15,427 nt of DNA, taken from an uncultured Ruminococcus sp. (lineage in GTDB: Bacteria > Bacillota > Clostridia > Oscillospirales > Acutalibacteraceae). This document shows positions 6,855 through 14,037 of the stretch, one piece after another (position 1 is the first letter of the stretch; every line of letters starts with the position of its first letter). Position numbers and translations under genes: made by a program. The stretch lies in contig CACYBZ010000243.1 of NCBI GenBank assembly GCA_902772795.1, positions 1-15,427 on the forward strand, written 5' to 3'. The notes under the pieces are model-generated. The model did no database searches. It was given only the letters and a program-made list of their open reading frames with translations, and had not been told where the DNA came from.

Positions 6855-8897
6855 ATGAAGTATTGGAAAGTAAAAACATTCGACAAGGAAACAGTAAATA
6901 CAATAGCGAAAACATTTCATCTTGCACCGATAACGGCAATGCTGTTGAATATCAGGGGAATGAGTACGTTTGAAAAAATGAATCAGTTCTTGTACGAAGA
7001 AGAAGAACTTGATGACCCTTTTCTCATGGCAGATATGGACAAAGCGGTAGAACGTATTCGGCAGGCATTGCAAAATCACGAAAAGATTTGTATTTACGGG
7101 GATTATGATGCTGATGGTGTAACATCTACCGCTTTATTGTACGACTATTTACGTTCTTTGAAAGCTGATGTCATTTACTACATACCGTCCAGAGAAGCAG
7201 AAGGATATGGTATGAATACCATTGCCATCGATAAAATCAGACAGGAAAATGTCCGTCTGATTGTCACCGTAGATAATGGCATTTCGGCAAACAAGGAAAT
7301 CGCTTACGCCACAAGCCTCGGTATGGATACAGTCGTTACAGACCACCATACACCGCCTGAAATTTTGCCTGAGGCGGTAGCTGTTGTCAATCCGCACCGA
7401 AAAGACTGTTTTTCGGTATTCAAACATCTTTCGGGTGTAGGTGTGGCATTCAAACTGATTATGGCATTGGAAGATGATAACCTTGATTTGACGGCTTTAC
7501 TGGAACGCTATTCGGATATTGCCGCACTGGGAACAATCGGCGATGTTGTTTCTCTGACAGGCGAAAACAGAATATTGGTCAAAAACGGTCTGAAAAATAT
7601 CATTGATATGCACAACAAAGGCATTACTGCTTTACTGGATACGGCAGGTCTGAAAGGTAACAGAAAAATAACCGCCAACAAACTGGCATTCACGTTGGTT
7701 CCCAGAATCAATGCTTGCGGACGGCTGGCACTTTCTGAAAAATCCGTACAGCTTATGCTGACAAATGATGATAATCTGGCTTGTGAAATTGCAGAAGAAC
7801 TTTCTGACGATAATACCCAACGACAGAATATTGAAAAAGAAATTCTGGAAGAAGTCAAACAGTATATAGAAGCTAATCCGCATCTTAAATATTTGCCTGT
7901 CATGGTCATCAGCGGTGAAAACTGGCACCAGGGAGTTATCGGGATTGTTTCGTCAAGAATAAAAGAAATTTATGGGAAACCCAACATCATTCTTACTATA
8001 GACGGTGAAAACGCCAAAGGAAGCGGAAGAAGTATTGAGGGATTTTCATTAATTGAGGCAATTACTTCTTGTAAAGACTTATTTTCTCATTTTGGCGGAC
8101 ACCCTATGGCAGTCGGTCTGAGCATGAAAACCGCAGATATTGAAGAATTTTCCTGTCGTCTGAATGAGTATGCTGTTCTTAAAGATGTTCCTTTTCAGAC
8201 ACTGTCGATTGACTGCAAAATCAATCCGAAATTTCTGGATCTGGAACTTGCACAGAATATTGCTTTGCTGGAACCGTTCGGTGCAGGAAATCCCACACCG
8301 ATTTTCGGTGTCTATCATATGACGTTGAAATCGATAACACCTTTGGGCGGAAATAAACATTTAAGGCTTGCATTTCAGCGGGAAAGTGTTATTATTAATG
8401 TAATGCAATTTTTTATGACTTCGGAAGAATTTCCGTATATTGTCGGCGATGTGCTGGACATGGCAGTCACGGTTGAGGTAAACGACTATAATAACCGTCG
8501 TAGTGTCAGTATCATTGCCAAAGAAATGAAATTCAGCAGTGATGACAATTCAGGAATGCTGGAACAGAACCGATTGTTTGAAAAACTGATGAATGCCCGA
8601 ATGTTGAATAATGATGAAGTCAATGTACTGTTGCCCTCCAGAGAAGATTTCGTCAATGTATTCCGATTTCTCCGAAAAGTGAAGCAATGGCATTTTTCTG
8701 AAGAAGTACTTTGTCATCGGCTCAACAACGAAAGACTGAATTACGGACGATTACAGGTAATCTTAACAGCCATGTATCAGCTTTCCCTGATAGAATATCG
8801 TAAAAACGGTGAAAGTACGTTTATCGAAGTTTTACCGTTCGACGGCAAAGCAGAACTGGAAAGTGCAGAGGTTATGAAACTGCTGAGAAGTTATTGA
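6855..8897 (+). CDS. recJ: Single-stranded-DNA-specific 5'-3' exonuclease RecJ
   Basis: A DHH-superfamily, Mn/Mg-dependent 5'-3' exonuclease acting on single-stranded DNA in recombination and mismatch or base-excision repair. Motifs in order: YGDYDADG at residues 81-88 (metal-binding Asp residues), VTVDNG at 137-142, TDHH at 162-165, LSGVGVAFK at 192-200, GTIGDVV at 226-232, PRINACGRL at 283-291 and the DHHA1-domain motif GGHPMAVG at 414-421. An OB-like region follows at about 440-550, then a C-terminal extension of about 130 residues. The 680-residue length lies between the compact (about 570) and long (about 780) RecJ forms. The ATG at 6855 has a modest SD (AGCAGGT) at 9 bases. It is separated from relA by 57 bases that contain only relA's SD. 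Confidence 0.95.
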   Translation: MKYWKVKTFDKETVNTIAKTFHLAPITAMLLNIRGMSTFEKMNQFLYEEEELDDPFLMADMDKAVERIRQALQNHEKICIYGDYDADGVTSTALLYDYLRSLKADVIYYIPSREAEGYGMNTIAIDKIRQENVRLIVTVDNGISANKEIAYATSLGMDTVVTDHHTPPEILPEAVAVVNPHRKDCFSVFKHLSGVGVAFKLIMALEDDNLDLTALLERYSDIAALGTIGDVVSLTGENRILVKNGLKNIIDMHNKGITALLDTAGLKGNRKITANKLAFTLVPRINACGRLALSEKSVQLMLTNDDNLACEIAEELSDDNTQRQNIEKEILEEVKQYIEANPHLKYLPVMVISGENWHQGVIGIVSSRIKEIYGKPNIILTIDGENAKGSGRSIEGFSLIEAITSCKDLFSHFGGHPMAVGLSMKTADIEEFSCRLNEYAVLKDVPFQTLSIDCKINPKFLDLELAQNIALLEPFGAGNPTPIFGVYHMTLKSITPLGGNKHLRLAFQRESVIINVMQFFMTSEEFPYIVGDVLDMAVTVEVNDYNNRRSVSIIAKEMKFSSDDNSGMLEQNRLFEKLMNARMLNNDEVNVLLPSREDFVNVFRFLRKVKQWHFSEEVLCHRLNNERLNYGRLQVILTAMYQLSLIEYRKNGESTFIEVLPFDGKAELESAEVMKLLRSY

Positions 8898-8954
8898 CAT
8901 AAAAAGTTGCGTTGTCGGAAATAAATCGTTTTTGCGTAAGAAGGGGGATTTCAA

Positions 8955-11141
8955 ATGGCAAAAGTATCAGTTCATTATCAGGATTACGAAGAACTGAAAA
9001 AAATGATAAGGGTTAGTGGCAGAGATTACAATATGGAGCTGATAGAGCAGGCTTACCATCTTGCCAGTGAAGCTCACGGTGATCAAAAACGTGTTTCAGG
9101 TGTTCCGTACATACTGCATCCGACTTCCGTAGCCTGTATTCTTGTCGATTTAGGTATGGATACAGAATCCATCGTTGCCGCTTTACTGCATGATGTGGTG
9201 GAAGATACTGATGTGACGCTTGAGGAAATCGTCAAGAAATTCGGAAGACCGATTGCACATTTAATAGATGGTGTGACCAAACTGAAAAAACTCCCTTATT
9301 CCACTTCTACTAAAGAAGTTCAGCAGGCAGAAAACATCAGAAAAATGCTGATTGCCATGTCTGATGACATCAGGGTTATTATCATCAAACTTGCTGACCG
9401 TTTACACAATATGCGTACCATAGAGTGCATGAGAGAACAAAAAAGACGTGATAAAGCACTGGAAAATATGGAAGTATATGCACCTATCGCTCACCGTCTG
9501 GGTATCAGAACCGTAAAAGAGGAAATGGAAGACCTGTCCTTACAGTATCTCGACCCTGTGGGCTATAAGGAAATTGAAGACGCACTGGCTTTCACGGAAG
9601 ATGACCGCAAGAAATTTATTGAAAAAATCAAAGCGGAAATCACCGCCAGAGCCACCAAATACGTTGGTAAGCTTTACATTGAGGGCAGAGTAAAGAGTAT
9701 CAACGGCATTTATCGGAAAACATTCATGCAGGGAAAAAGTCTGGAACAGATTTATGACATTTTTGCTGTAAGGGTAATTGTCAATTCTGTCAGCGACTGT
9801 TACAATATTCTGGGAGTTGTACACGATATCTATACACCGTTGCCGAATCGTTTCAAAGACTATATTTCCACACCTAAGCCGAATATGTATCAGTCTTTAC
9901 ATACGACGGTTATCGGCAGGGAAGGTGTTCCTTTTGAAATTCAGATACGGACATGGGAAATGCACTATACCGCTGAATACGGTATTGCCGCTCATTGGAA
10001 ATATAAACTGGGGCTGACAAAGAAAGGGTCTATGGACGACAAGACGCAGTGGATAAGAAAAATGCTCGAAAATCAGACTGATGACGAAACCGACATCATC
10101 TTTGACATCAAATCAGACCTTGCTTCGGAAGAAGTATATGTATTCACACCGAGGGGCGACCTGCTCAATTTACCTATGGGGTCAACCATGATAGATGTCG
10201 CTTATGCGATACATTCAGAAGTCGGTAACAGAATGATAGGGGCAAAGGTGGACGGTAAAATCACGCCGATTGATACGCCTGTCAAGATGGGGTCAATCGT
10301 TGAGATTCTCACCTCCAAAGAAACCGCAGGACCCAAAAGGGACTGGCTTACCAAAGTAAAGACCAGTGAAGCAAGAAATAAAATCAAGAATTGGTTCAAG
10401 CGGGAGTGTCGTGAAGAAAATATTGAACGTGGTAAAGCAGAAGTCGAAAAGGTGTTCAAGCACAACGGTATATTGCTGACAGATGATGAAAGAACATCAT
10501 TTTTTTCCGAATTACTGAAAAAGCAGTTTACAACAATAGATGATTTTTATGCATCAATAGGATACGGCGGAATTCTGATGTGGAAGCTGATTCCCCGTAT
10601 GAAAGAACTCTACAACAAGAACTATAAGATACAGGAAGTCCCCGAAGAAAGTGTCATTGAAATCACTCCCGTCAAGACAAAAGCCAACAGTGATGTGCTT
10701 GTCGAAGGGGTTGACGATATGCTGATTAATCTTGCCAAATGCTGTAATCCCATGCGTGGTGACAGGATTATCGGTTATATTACCCGTGGCAATGGTGTTT
10801 CCATTCATAAGTGTTCCTGTACGAACGTAACCAATAATATCAATAATCCCGAAAATTCTGCACGATGGGTAAAAGCAAAATGGAATGATGAAGTATCCAA
10901 AAATGAATCCTATCAGACAACCATAGAAATTTCGGCAACGGACAGAACAGGACTTCTTGCGGATATTACCAGTCTGTTCGGGGCAATGCACATCTATATT
11001 AATTCTTTCGGGTCGTCCGAAAGCAAAAACGGCATTGCCATTATGCGTTTTACCATTACTGTGGGCAGTATCGACCATCTGAAAATTATTTTTTCAAGAG
11101 TGTCAGCGGTAAAGGGCGTACAGAGTGTGTCAAGAATATAA
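8955..11141 (+). CDS. relA: Bifunctional (p)ppGpp synthetase/hydrolase Rel
   Basis: A long RelA/SpoT homologue controlling the stringent response by making and degrading (p)ppGpp at the ribosome. The hydrolase HD domain is intact: ILHP at 53-56, LLHDVVEDT at 77-85 and RLHNMRT at 149-155. The synthetase domain has RFKDYISTPKPNMYQSLHTT at 299-318 and EIQIRTWEMH at 328-337. A TGS domain lies at about 392-455, a zinc-finger-like segment with C596-C597 and H618/C620/C622, and an ACT domain at about 652-728. Both active sites look complete, so bifunctional activity is likely. The synthetase segment RKTFMQGKS (254-262) differs from the R-x-K-E/D form I recall from Bacillus. Length 728 is normal. ATG 8955 follows AAGGGGG (8941-8947). 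Neighbours recJ and dtd are standard, but apt is missing before it. Confidence 0.96.
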   Translation: MAKVSVHYQDYEELKKMIRVSGRDYNMELIEQAYHLASEAHGDQKRVSGVPYILHPTSVACILVDLGMDTESIVAALLHDVVEDTDVTLEEIVKKFGRPIAHLIDGVTKLKKLPYSTSTKEVQQAENIRKMLIAMSDDIRVIIIKLADRLHNMRTIECMREQKRRDKALENMEVYAPIAHRLGIRTVKEEMEDLSLQYLDPVGYKEIEDALAFTEDDRKKFIEKIKAEITARATKYVGKLYIEGRVKSINGIYRKTFMQGKSLEQIYDIFAVRVIVNSVSDCYNILGVVHDIYTPLPNRFKDYISTPKPNMYQSLHTTVIGREGVPFEIQIRTWEMHYTAEYGIAAHWKYKLGLTKKGSMDDKTQWIRKMLENQTDDETDIIFDIKSDLASEEVYVFTPRGDLLNLPMGSTMIDVAYAIHSEVGNRMIGAKVDGKITPIDTPVKMGSIVEILTSKETAGPKRDWLTKVKTSEARNKIKNWFKRECREENIERGKAEVEKVFKHNGILLTDDERTSFFSELLKKQFTTIDDFYASIGYGGILMWKLIPRMKELYNKNYKIQEVPEESVIEITPVKTKANSDVLVEGVDDMLINLAKCCNPMRGDRIIGYITRGNGVSIHKCSCTNVTNNINNPENSARWVKAKWNDEVSKNESYQTTIEISATDRTGLLADITSLFGAMHIYINSFGSSESKNGIAIMRFTITVGSIDHLKIIFSRVSAVKGVQSVSRI

Positions 11142-11147
11142 AGGCAG

Positions 11148-11177
11148 GTGGCGGGGAATATGAAAATTCCCTGCCAC
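11148..11177 (+). terminator. Strong stem-loop after relA, possible terminator
   Basis: GTGGCGGGGAAT (11148-11159) pairs with ATTCCCTGCCAC (11166-11177) over 12 bp with one G-U pair and a 6-base loop. It begins 6 bases after the relA stop. The T-run TTTTT comes at 11183-11187, after GGAAA, and another six-T run at 11209-11214. The tail is not ideal, so it may be a leaky terminator or a 3'-end stabiliser. Confidence 0.5.
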
Positions 11178-11235
11178 GGAAATTTTTCCATCTGTGCGGT
11201 TGGAATGATTTTTTCACTGTGTAGCTATGACAATC

Positions 11236-11317
11236 AAAAGTTTTGTCCACTTTTTCAAAAGTGGTGGGGTCAAGGGGCAAAGCCCCTTGTGGGATTTTTA
11301 AGGGCAACGCCCTTAAA
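11236..11317 (+). repeat. Three-stem palindromic repeat, copy 2
   Basis: Stem 1: CCACTTTT 11247-11254, loop TC, partner 11257-11264. Linker TGGGGT follows. Stem 2: CAAGGGGC 11271-11278, loop AAA, partner 11282-11289. Linker TGGGATT follows. Stem 3: TTTAAGGGC 11297-11305, loop AAC, partner 11309-11317. It matches copy 1 in inverted orientation and copy 3 in direct orientation. The third stem ends 6 bases before the dtd SD, so it lies in the dtd leader if transcribed. The rest of the 199-base relA-dtd gap holds the stem-loop after relA and a very weak promoter candidate only (TTGGAA at 11200-11205 without a convincing -10). Confidence 0.85.
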
Positions 11318-11323
11318 CCGGAC

Positions 11324-11330
11324 AGGAGGG
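11324..11330 (+). promoter_or_regulatory. Shine-Dalgarno site fixing the GTG start of dtd
   Basis: AGGAGGG ends 10 bases before GTG 11341. The family's conserved N-terminus (MKAVIQRV) begins exactly at this GTG, so the rare start codon is well supported. Confidence 0.85.
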
Positions 11331-11340
11331 TGTTGTTTTC

Positions 11341-11799
11341 GTGAAAGCGGTTATTCAGAGAGTGACCTATGCCAATGTAAAAGTAGATGGTGTAATCAAA
11401 GGAGCTGTTTCCAAAGGGTTACTGGTATTGCTGGGAGTGGAAGCTGATGACAACGAGTATGAGGCTCAGTTGCTGGCGAAAAAAATAGCGACGCTGAGAA
11501 TATTCAGTGACGAAAATGATAAAATGAATTTATCATTAAACGACATTGACGGCGAAGTGCTGGTGATATCCAATTTTACGTTGTGTGGTGACTGTCGGAA
11601 AGGCAGACGACCGTATTTCGGAGAAGCAGGAAATCCTGAAATTGCTCAACCGCTATATGAATTTTTTATCCGAAAAATGAAAGAACAAGGTATTCGGAAA
11701 GTAGAGAAAGGCATATTCGGTGCGGATATGAAACTGGAACTTTTAAACGATGGCCCTGTGACGATTATATTACATTCAAAGGAGTTGCCTCATAAATGA
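11341..11799 (+). CDS. dtd: D-aminoacyl-tRNA deacylase
   Basis: This enzyme removes D-amino acids (and glycine) mischarged on tRNA, acting as a chiral proofreader in the cytosol. The 152 residues match the family (about 145-150). Seen: the N-terminal MKAVIQRVTYANVKVDG, KMNLSLNDI at 61-69, the active-site segment SNFTL at 77-81 followed by RKGRRPYF, FGADM at 126-130, and the Gly-cisPro motif in NDGPVT at 136-141. The first signature is normally SQxTL; here the Gln is Asn (N78). The start is GTG 11341. The stop overlaps the next ATG in an ATGA arrangement (11796-11799), pointing to translational coupling with the downstream hydrolase. The order relA-dtd is conserved in Firmicutes. Its leader holds repeat copy 2. 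Confidence 0.94.
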   Translation: MKAVIQRVTYANVKVDGVIKGAVSKGLLVLLGVEADDNEYEAQLLAKKIATLRIFSDENDKMNLSLNDIDGEVLVISNFTLCGDCRKGRRPYFGEAGNPEIAQPLYEFFIRKMKEQGIRKVEKGIFGADMKLELLNDGPVTIILHSKELPHK

Positions 11800-12419
11800 T
11801 TGAAGTGCAGACAATACAGGTTGGTGAAATGGAGACCAACTGTTACATTATCACCGATACGGAAACCAATGATATTGCCATTGTTGACCCCGGTGCTGTT
11901 TCCAAAAAAGTCAGAAAGTTTGTGGAACGCTATACGGATAATATCAGATATATACTGCTTACGCATGCTCATTTTGACCATATTGCCTATACCGCATATA
12001 TTCAGAAAAACACCCATGCTAAAACGGTAATCAGTGAAATTGACGAGCAGATTTTGAATGACAGTATGAAAAATCTGTCCGTTCCGTTTGATGGCAGACC
12101 TGTTCCCGAAATAAAGGCAGATATTACCCTGAAAGACAATGATACTTTACCGTTCGGCAATACGGAAATCAGATTTCTACTGACACCCGGACATACTCAG
12201 GGCAGTGGCTGTTTTCTGATTGAGAACCATCTGTTTACAGGCGATACCTTAATGAAATTGTCTATGGGAAGAACAGACTTACCCACAGGCAATATTCGGG
12301 AAATAGGAAGTTCTCTGCAACGTCTGGCAAAACTGGAACAGAATTACAAGGTTTATCCCGGACACGGTGGTCTGTCGGATCTTGCATATGAAAAAATGTA
12401 CAATCCGTATCTCAATTAA
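11796..12419 (+). CDS. Metallo-beta-lactamase-fold hydrolase, glyoxalase II-like
   Basis: A cytosolic binuclear-metal hydrolase of the small glyoxalase II-like (YcbL-type) group. The metal ligands are all visible: THAHFDH at residues 56-62 (H57, H59, D61, H62), GHTQGS at 132-137 (H133), FTGDTL at 147-152 (D150) and PGHGG at 188-192 (H190). Length is 207, typical for this compact group, which lacks the C-terminal helical domain of true glyoxalase II. The substrate cannot be assigned; thioesters such as S-lactoyl-thiols are one option. It overlaps dtd by four bases and has the SD AAAGGAG at 11778-11784, inside dtd. hemZ follows after 17 bases. The dtd-hydrolase-hemZ order is common in Clostridia. 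Confidence 0.9.
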   Translation: MIEVQTIQVGEMETNCYIITDTETNDIAIVDPGAVSKKVRKFVERYTDNIRYILLTHAHFDHIAYTAYIQKNTHAKTVISEIDEQILNDSMKNLSVPFDGRPVPEIKADITLKDNDTLPFGNTEIRFLLTPGHTQGSGCFLIENHLFTGDTLMKLSMGRTDLPTGNIREIGSSLQRLAKLEQNYKVYPGHGGLSDLAYEKMYNPYLN

Positions 12420-12436
12420 GTCATATAAGGTGATTT

Positions 12437-13924
12437 ATGAAAATATATATGATTAACAACACTTTCCGCTATGAAACGGAAAATATTGTCAGGGTGTTTT
12501 TTCCTAACGAAAAGCTGGAAATGGTAAATATAGAGAAAAATGAACAGGAGTCTGAAAAGCCGTATATCTTGACGCAGATAACGGACAGTGACAGCGGTAA
12601 GACAGTAATGGCGAGTGTTCATTTTGAGGACTATACCAACGCAATAACGGATACCGTTGATTTCTGTGAGAATGAAAGCCAGTATATTTCTGAACAGGAA
12701 CGGAAAACAGCGGTATGTATTTACAGACTGCTGACAGAATATACAGGGATTATTCCGCCCTGGGGAATTCTGACAGGGGTAAGACCGATAAAACTTTTCA
12801 GACGGTTGTTGCAGAAACACGGTCTGGATTATGTCAGAATGTATTTTAAAGATAAACTGCTTGTCAGTGAAGAAAAAATTTCGTTGTGTCAGGAAACAGA
12901 ACGAAACGAAAGTTATATTATCAGACAGTCTTCCGATAATTCTTATAGTCTGTATGTTTCCATACCGTTCTGTCCGACAAGGTGCAGTTATTGTTCGTTT
13001 GTATCGCAGTCGACTGAAAAGTCGGCTAAACTTATCGACCCTTATGTTGATTTGTTGTGTCAGGAGTTAATCCATACCGCAAAAATTCTGGCTGGTTATC
13101 CGCTGAAACTGGAAACCATATATATAGGTGGCGGTACACCGACAACGCTTAACGCAGAACAGCTACAAAAATTATTGACAGTCATTAATCAGTATTTTCC
13201 TGTGAACAGCTGTAAAGAATTCACCGTGGAAGCAGGTCGTCCTGATACCATTAATGAAGATAAGCTGAAAGTGATGTTGACCAACCATGTGGACAGAATC
13301 AGTATTAATCCGCAGACAATGAATGACGATATTCTTAGAACCATCGGCAGACATCACACCGCACAACAGACCCTGGACGCATTTGCCTTGGCAAGAACAG
13401 TCGGATTTACTCATATCAATATGGATTTGATAGCAGGACTTCCGAATGAGAGTTTTGAAAGTTTTCGGCGTACACTGGACACCATTGTCAGACTAAACCC
13501 CGAAAGCATAACTGTACATACATTGGCAATGAAACGTTCGTCACATCTTACAGCACAAGGTATGCATATCATGAAAGAAAATGCGGATACTGCCTGTCAG
13601 ATGCACGACTATTGTCGGACATTGCTGTATGAACACGCTTATGAACCGTACTATTTATACAGACAGAGTCGTATGGTCGGCAACCTTGAAAATATAGGCT
13701 ATGCCAGAAAAGGATTTTCGGGACTTTACAATGTTTATATTATGGACGAAACACATAGTATCATTGCCTGCGGTGGCGGAGCTGTGACAAAACTGAAGAA
13801 TAATCATGAGGATACCTTGCAAAGAATATTCAACTATAAATATCCTTACGAATATATCAACGGGTTTGCGGAGATACTAAAACGCAAAGATGAAATCAGA
13901 ACATTTTTTGATAATTTTCTGTAG
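12437..13924 (+). CDS. hemZ: HemZ-type radical SAM protein (annotated coproporphyrinogen III dehydrogenase)
   Basis: A radical SAM protein of the HemN/HemW/HemZ group. The N-terminal HemZ-specific region (about 1-165) includes PPWGILTGVRPIKLF at 107-121. The radical SAM core starts at SIPFCPTRCSYCSF (175-188), giving the 4Fe-4S ligands C179, C183 and C186. The SAM-contact motif GGGTPTTL is at 231-238. After the third Cys comes Ser-Phe, not the x-Cys of true HemN, so the cluster motif is like that of HemW. A C-terminal part ends at residue 495, close to the roughly 500 of Bacillus HemZ. The start ATG 12437 is supported by AAGGTGAT (12427-12434), which matches the extended anti-SD; ATG 12449 is a weaker choice. 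Heme synthesis activity is by family name only; a role as heme carrier or other is possible. Confidence 0.87.
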   Translation: MKIYMINNTFRYETENIVRVFFPNEKLEMVNIEKNEQESEKPYILTQITDSDSGKTVMASVHFEDYTNAITDTVDFCENESQYISEQERKTAVCIYRLLTEYTGIIPPWGILTGVRPIKLFRRLLQKHGLDYVRMYFKDKLLVSEEKISLCQETERNESYIIRQSSDNSYSLYVSIPFCPTRCSYCSFVSQSTEKSAKLIDPYVDLLCQELIHTAKILAGYPLKLETIYIGGGTPTTLNAEQLQKLLTVINQYFPVNSCKEFTVEAGRPDTINEDKLKVMLTNHVDRISINPQTMNDDILRTIGRHHTAQQTLDAFALARTVGFTHINMDLIAGLPNESFESFRRTLDTIVRLNPESITVHTLAMKRSSHLTAQGMHIMKENADTACQMHDYCRTLLYEHAYEPYYLYRQSRMVGNLENIGYARKGFSGLYNVYIMDETHSIIACGGGAVTKLKNNHEDTLQRIFNYKYPYEYINGFAEILKRKDEIRTFFDNFL

Positions 13925-13950
13925 AAAATAACTTGAAAAAAACGGCGAAG

Positions 13951-14004
13951 AAAAAAATTATTAACAAAATAGTAATTGATTATCGTGACGAATAGTGGTA
14001 TAAT
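13951..14004 (+). promoter_or_regulatory. Sigma-A type promoter with extended -10 and A/T-rich UP-like region
   Basis: TTGATT (13976-13981) and TATAAT (13999-14004) are separated by exactly 17 bases. TGG directly before the -10 makes an extended -10 element. The stretch 13951-13971 is almost all A and T, at the place of an UP element (about -60 to -40 of a start near 14011). The leader would be about 27 bases and include the SD AAAGGAGAGG (14023-14032). This is the best promoter in the window. Upstream, 13925-13950 shows no terminator for hemZ. Confidence 0.85.
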
Positions 14005-14037
14005 CACCTTAATCTTAAAAGCAAAGGAGAGGTTTAT

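Noticed and set aside
6753..7079. Reverse-strand open frame of 108 codons across the repeat copy and the recJ start
   Set aside because: Its end, reading GALPLNPASL, is just a translation of the GC-rich palindromic repeat, and the rest is antisense to recJ. No SD and no family resemblance.
10554..11078. Reverse-strand open frame of 174 codons within relA
   Set aside because: It lies wholly opposite a conserved relA segment (zinc-finger and ACT domains) with no SD or recognisable domain.
11200..11231. Possible promoter for dtd with -35 TTGGAA
   Set aside because: The only -10-like hexamer (TATGAC) lies at a 20-base spacing with a poor match. Not strong enough to list.
11086..11307. Reverse-strand open frame of 73 codons between relA and dtd
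   Set aside because: It translates repeat copy 2 (PQGALPLDPTTFEKVDKTF), a kind of false product often called from such repeats. No SD.
11148..11447. Forward open frame of 99 codons overlapping the dtd start
   Set aside because: It runs through the relA stem-loop and the repeat, then out of frame into dtd; dtd is certain in the other frame.
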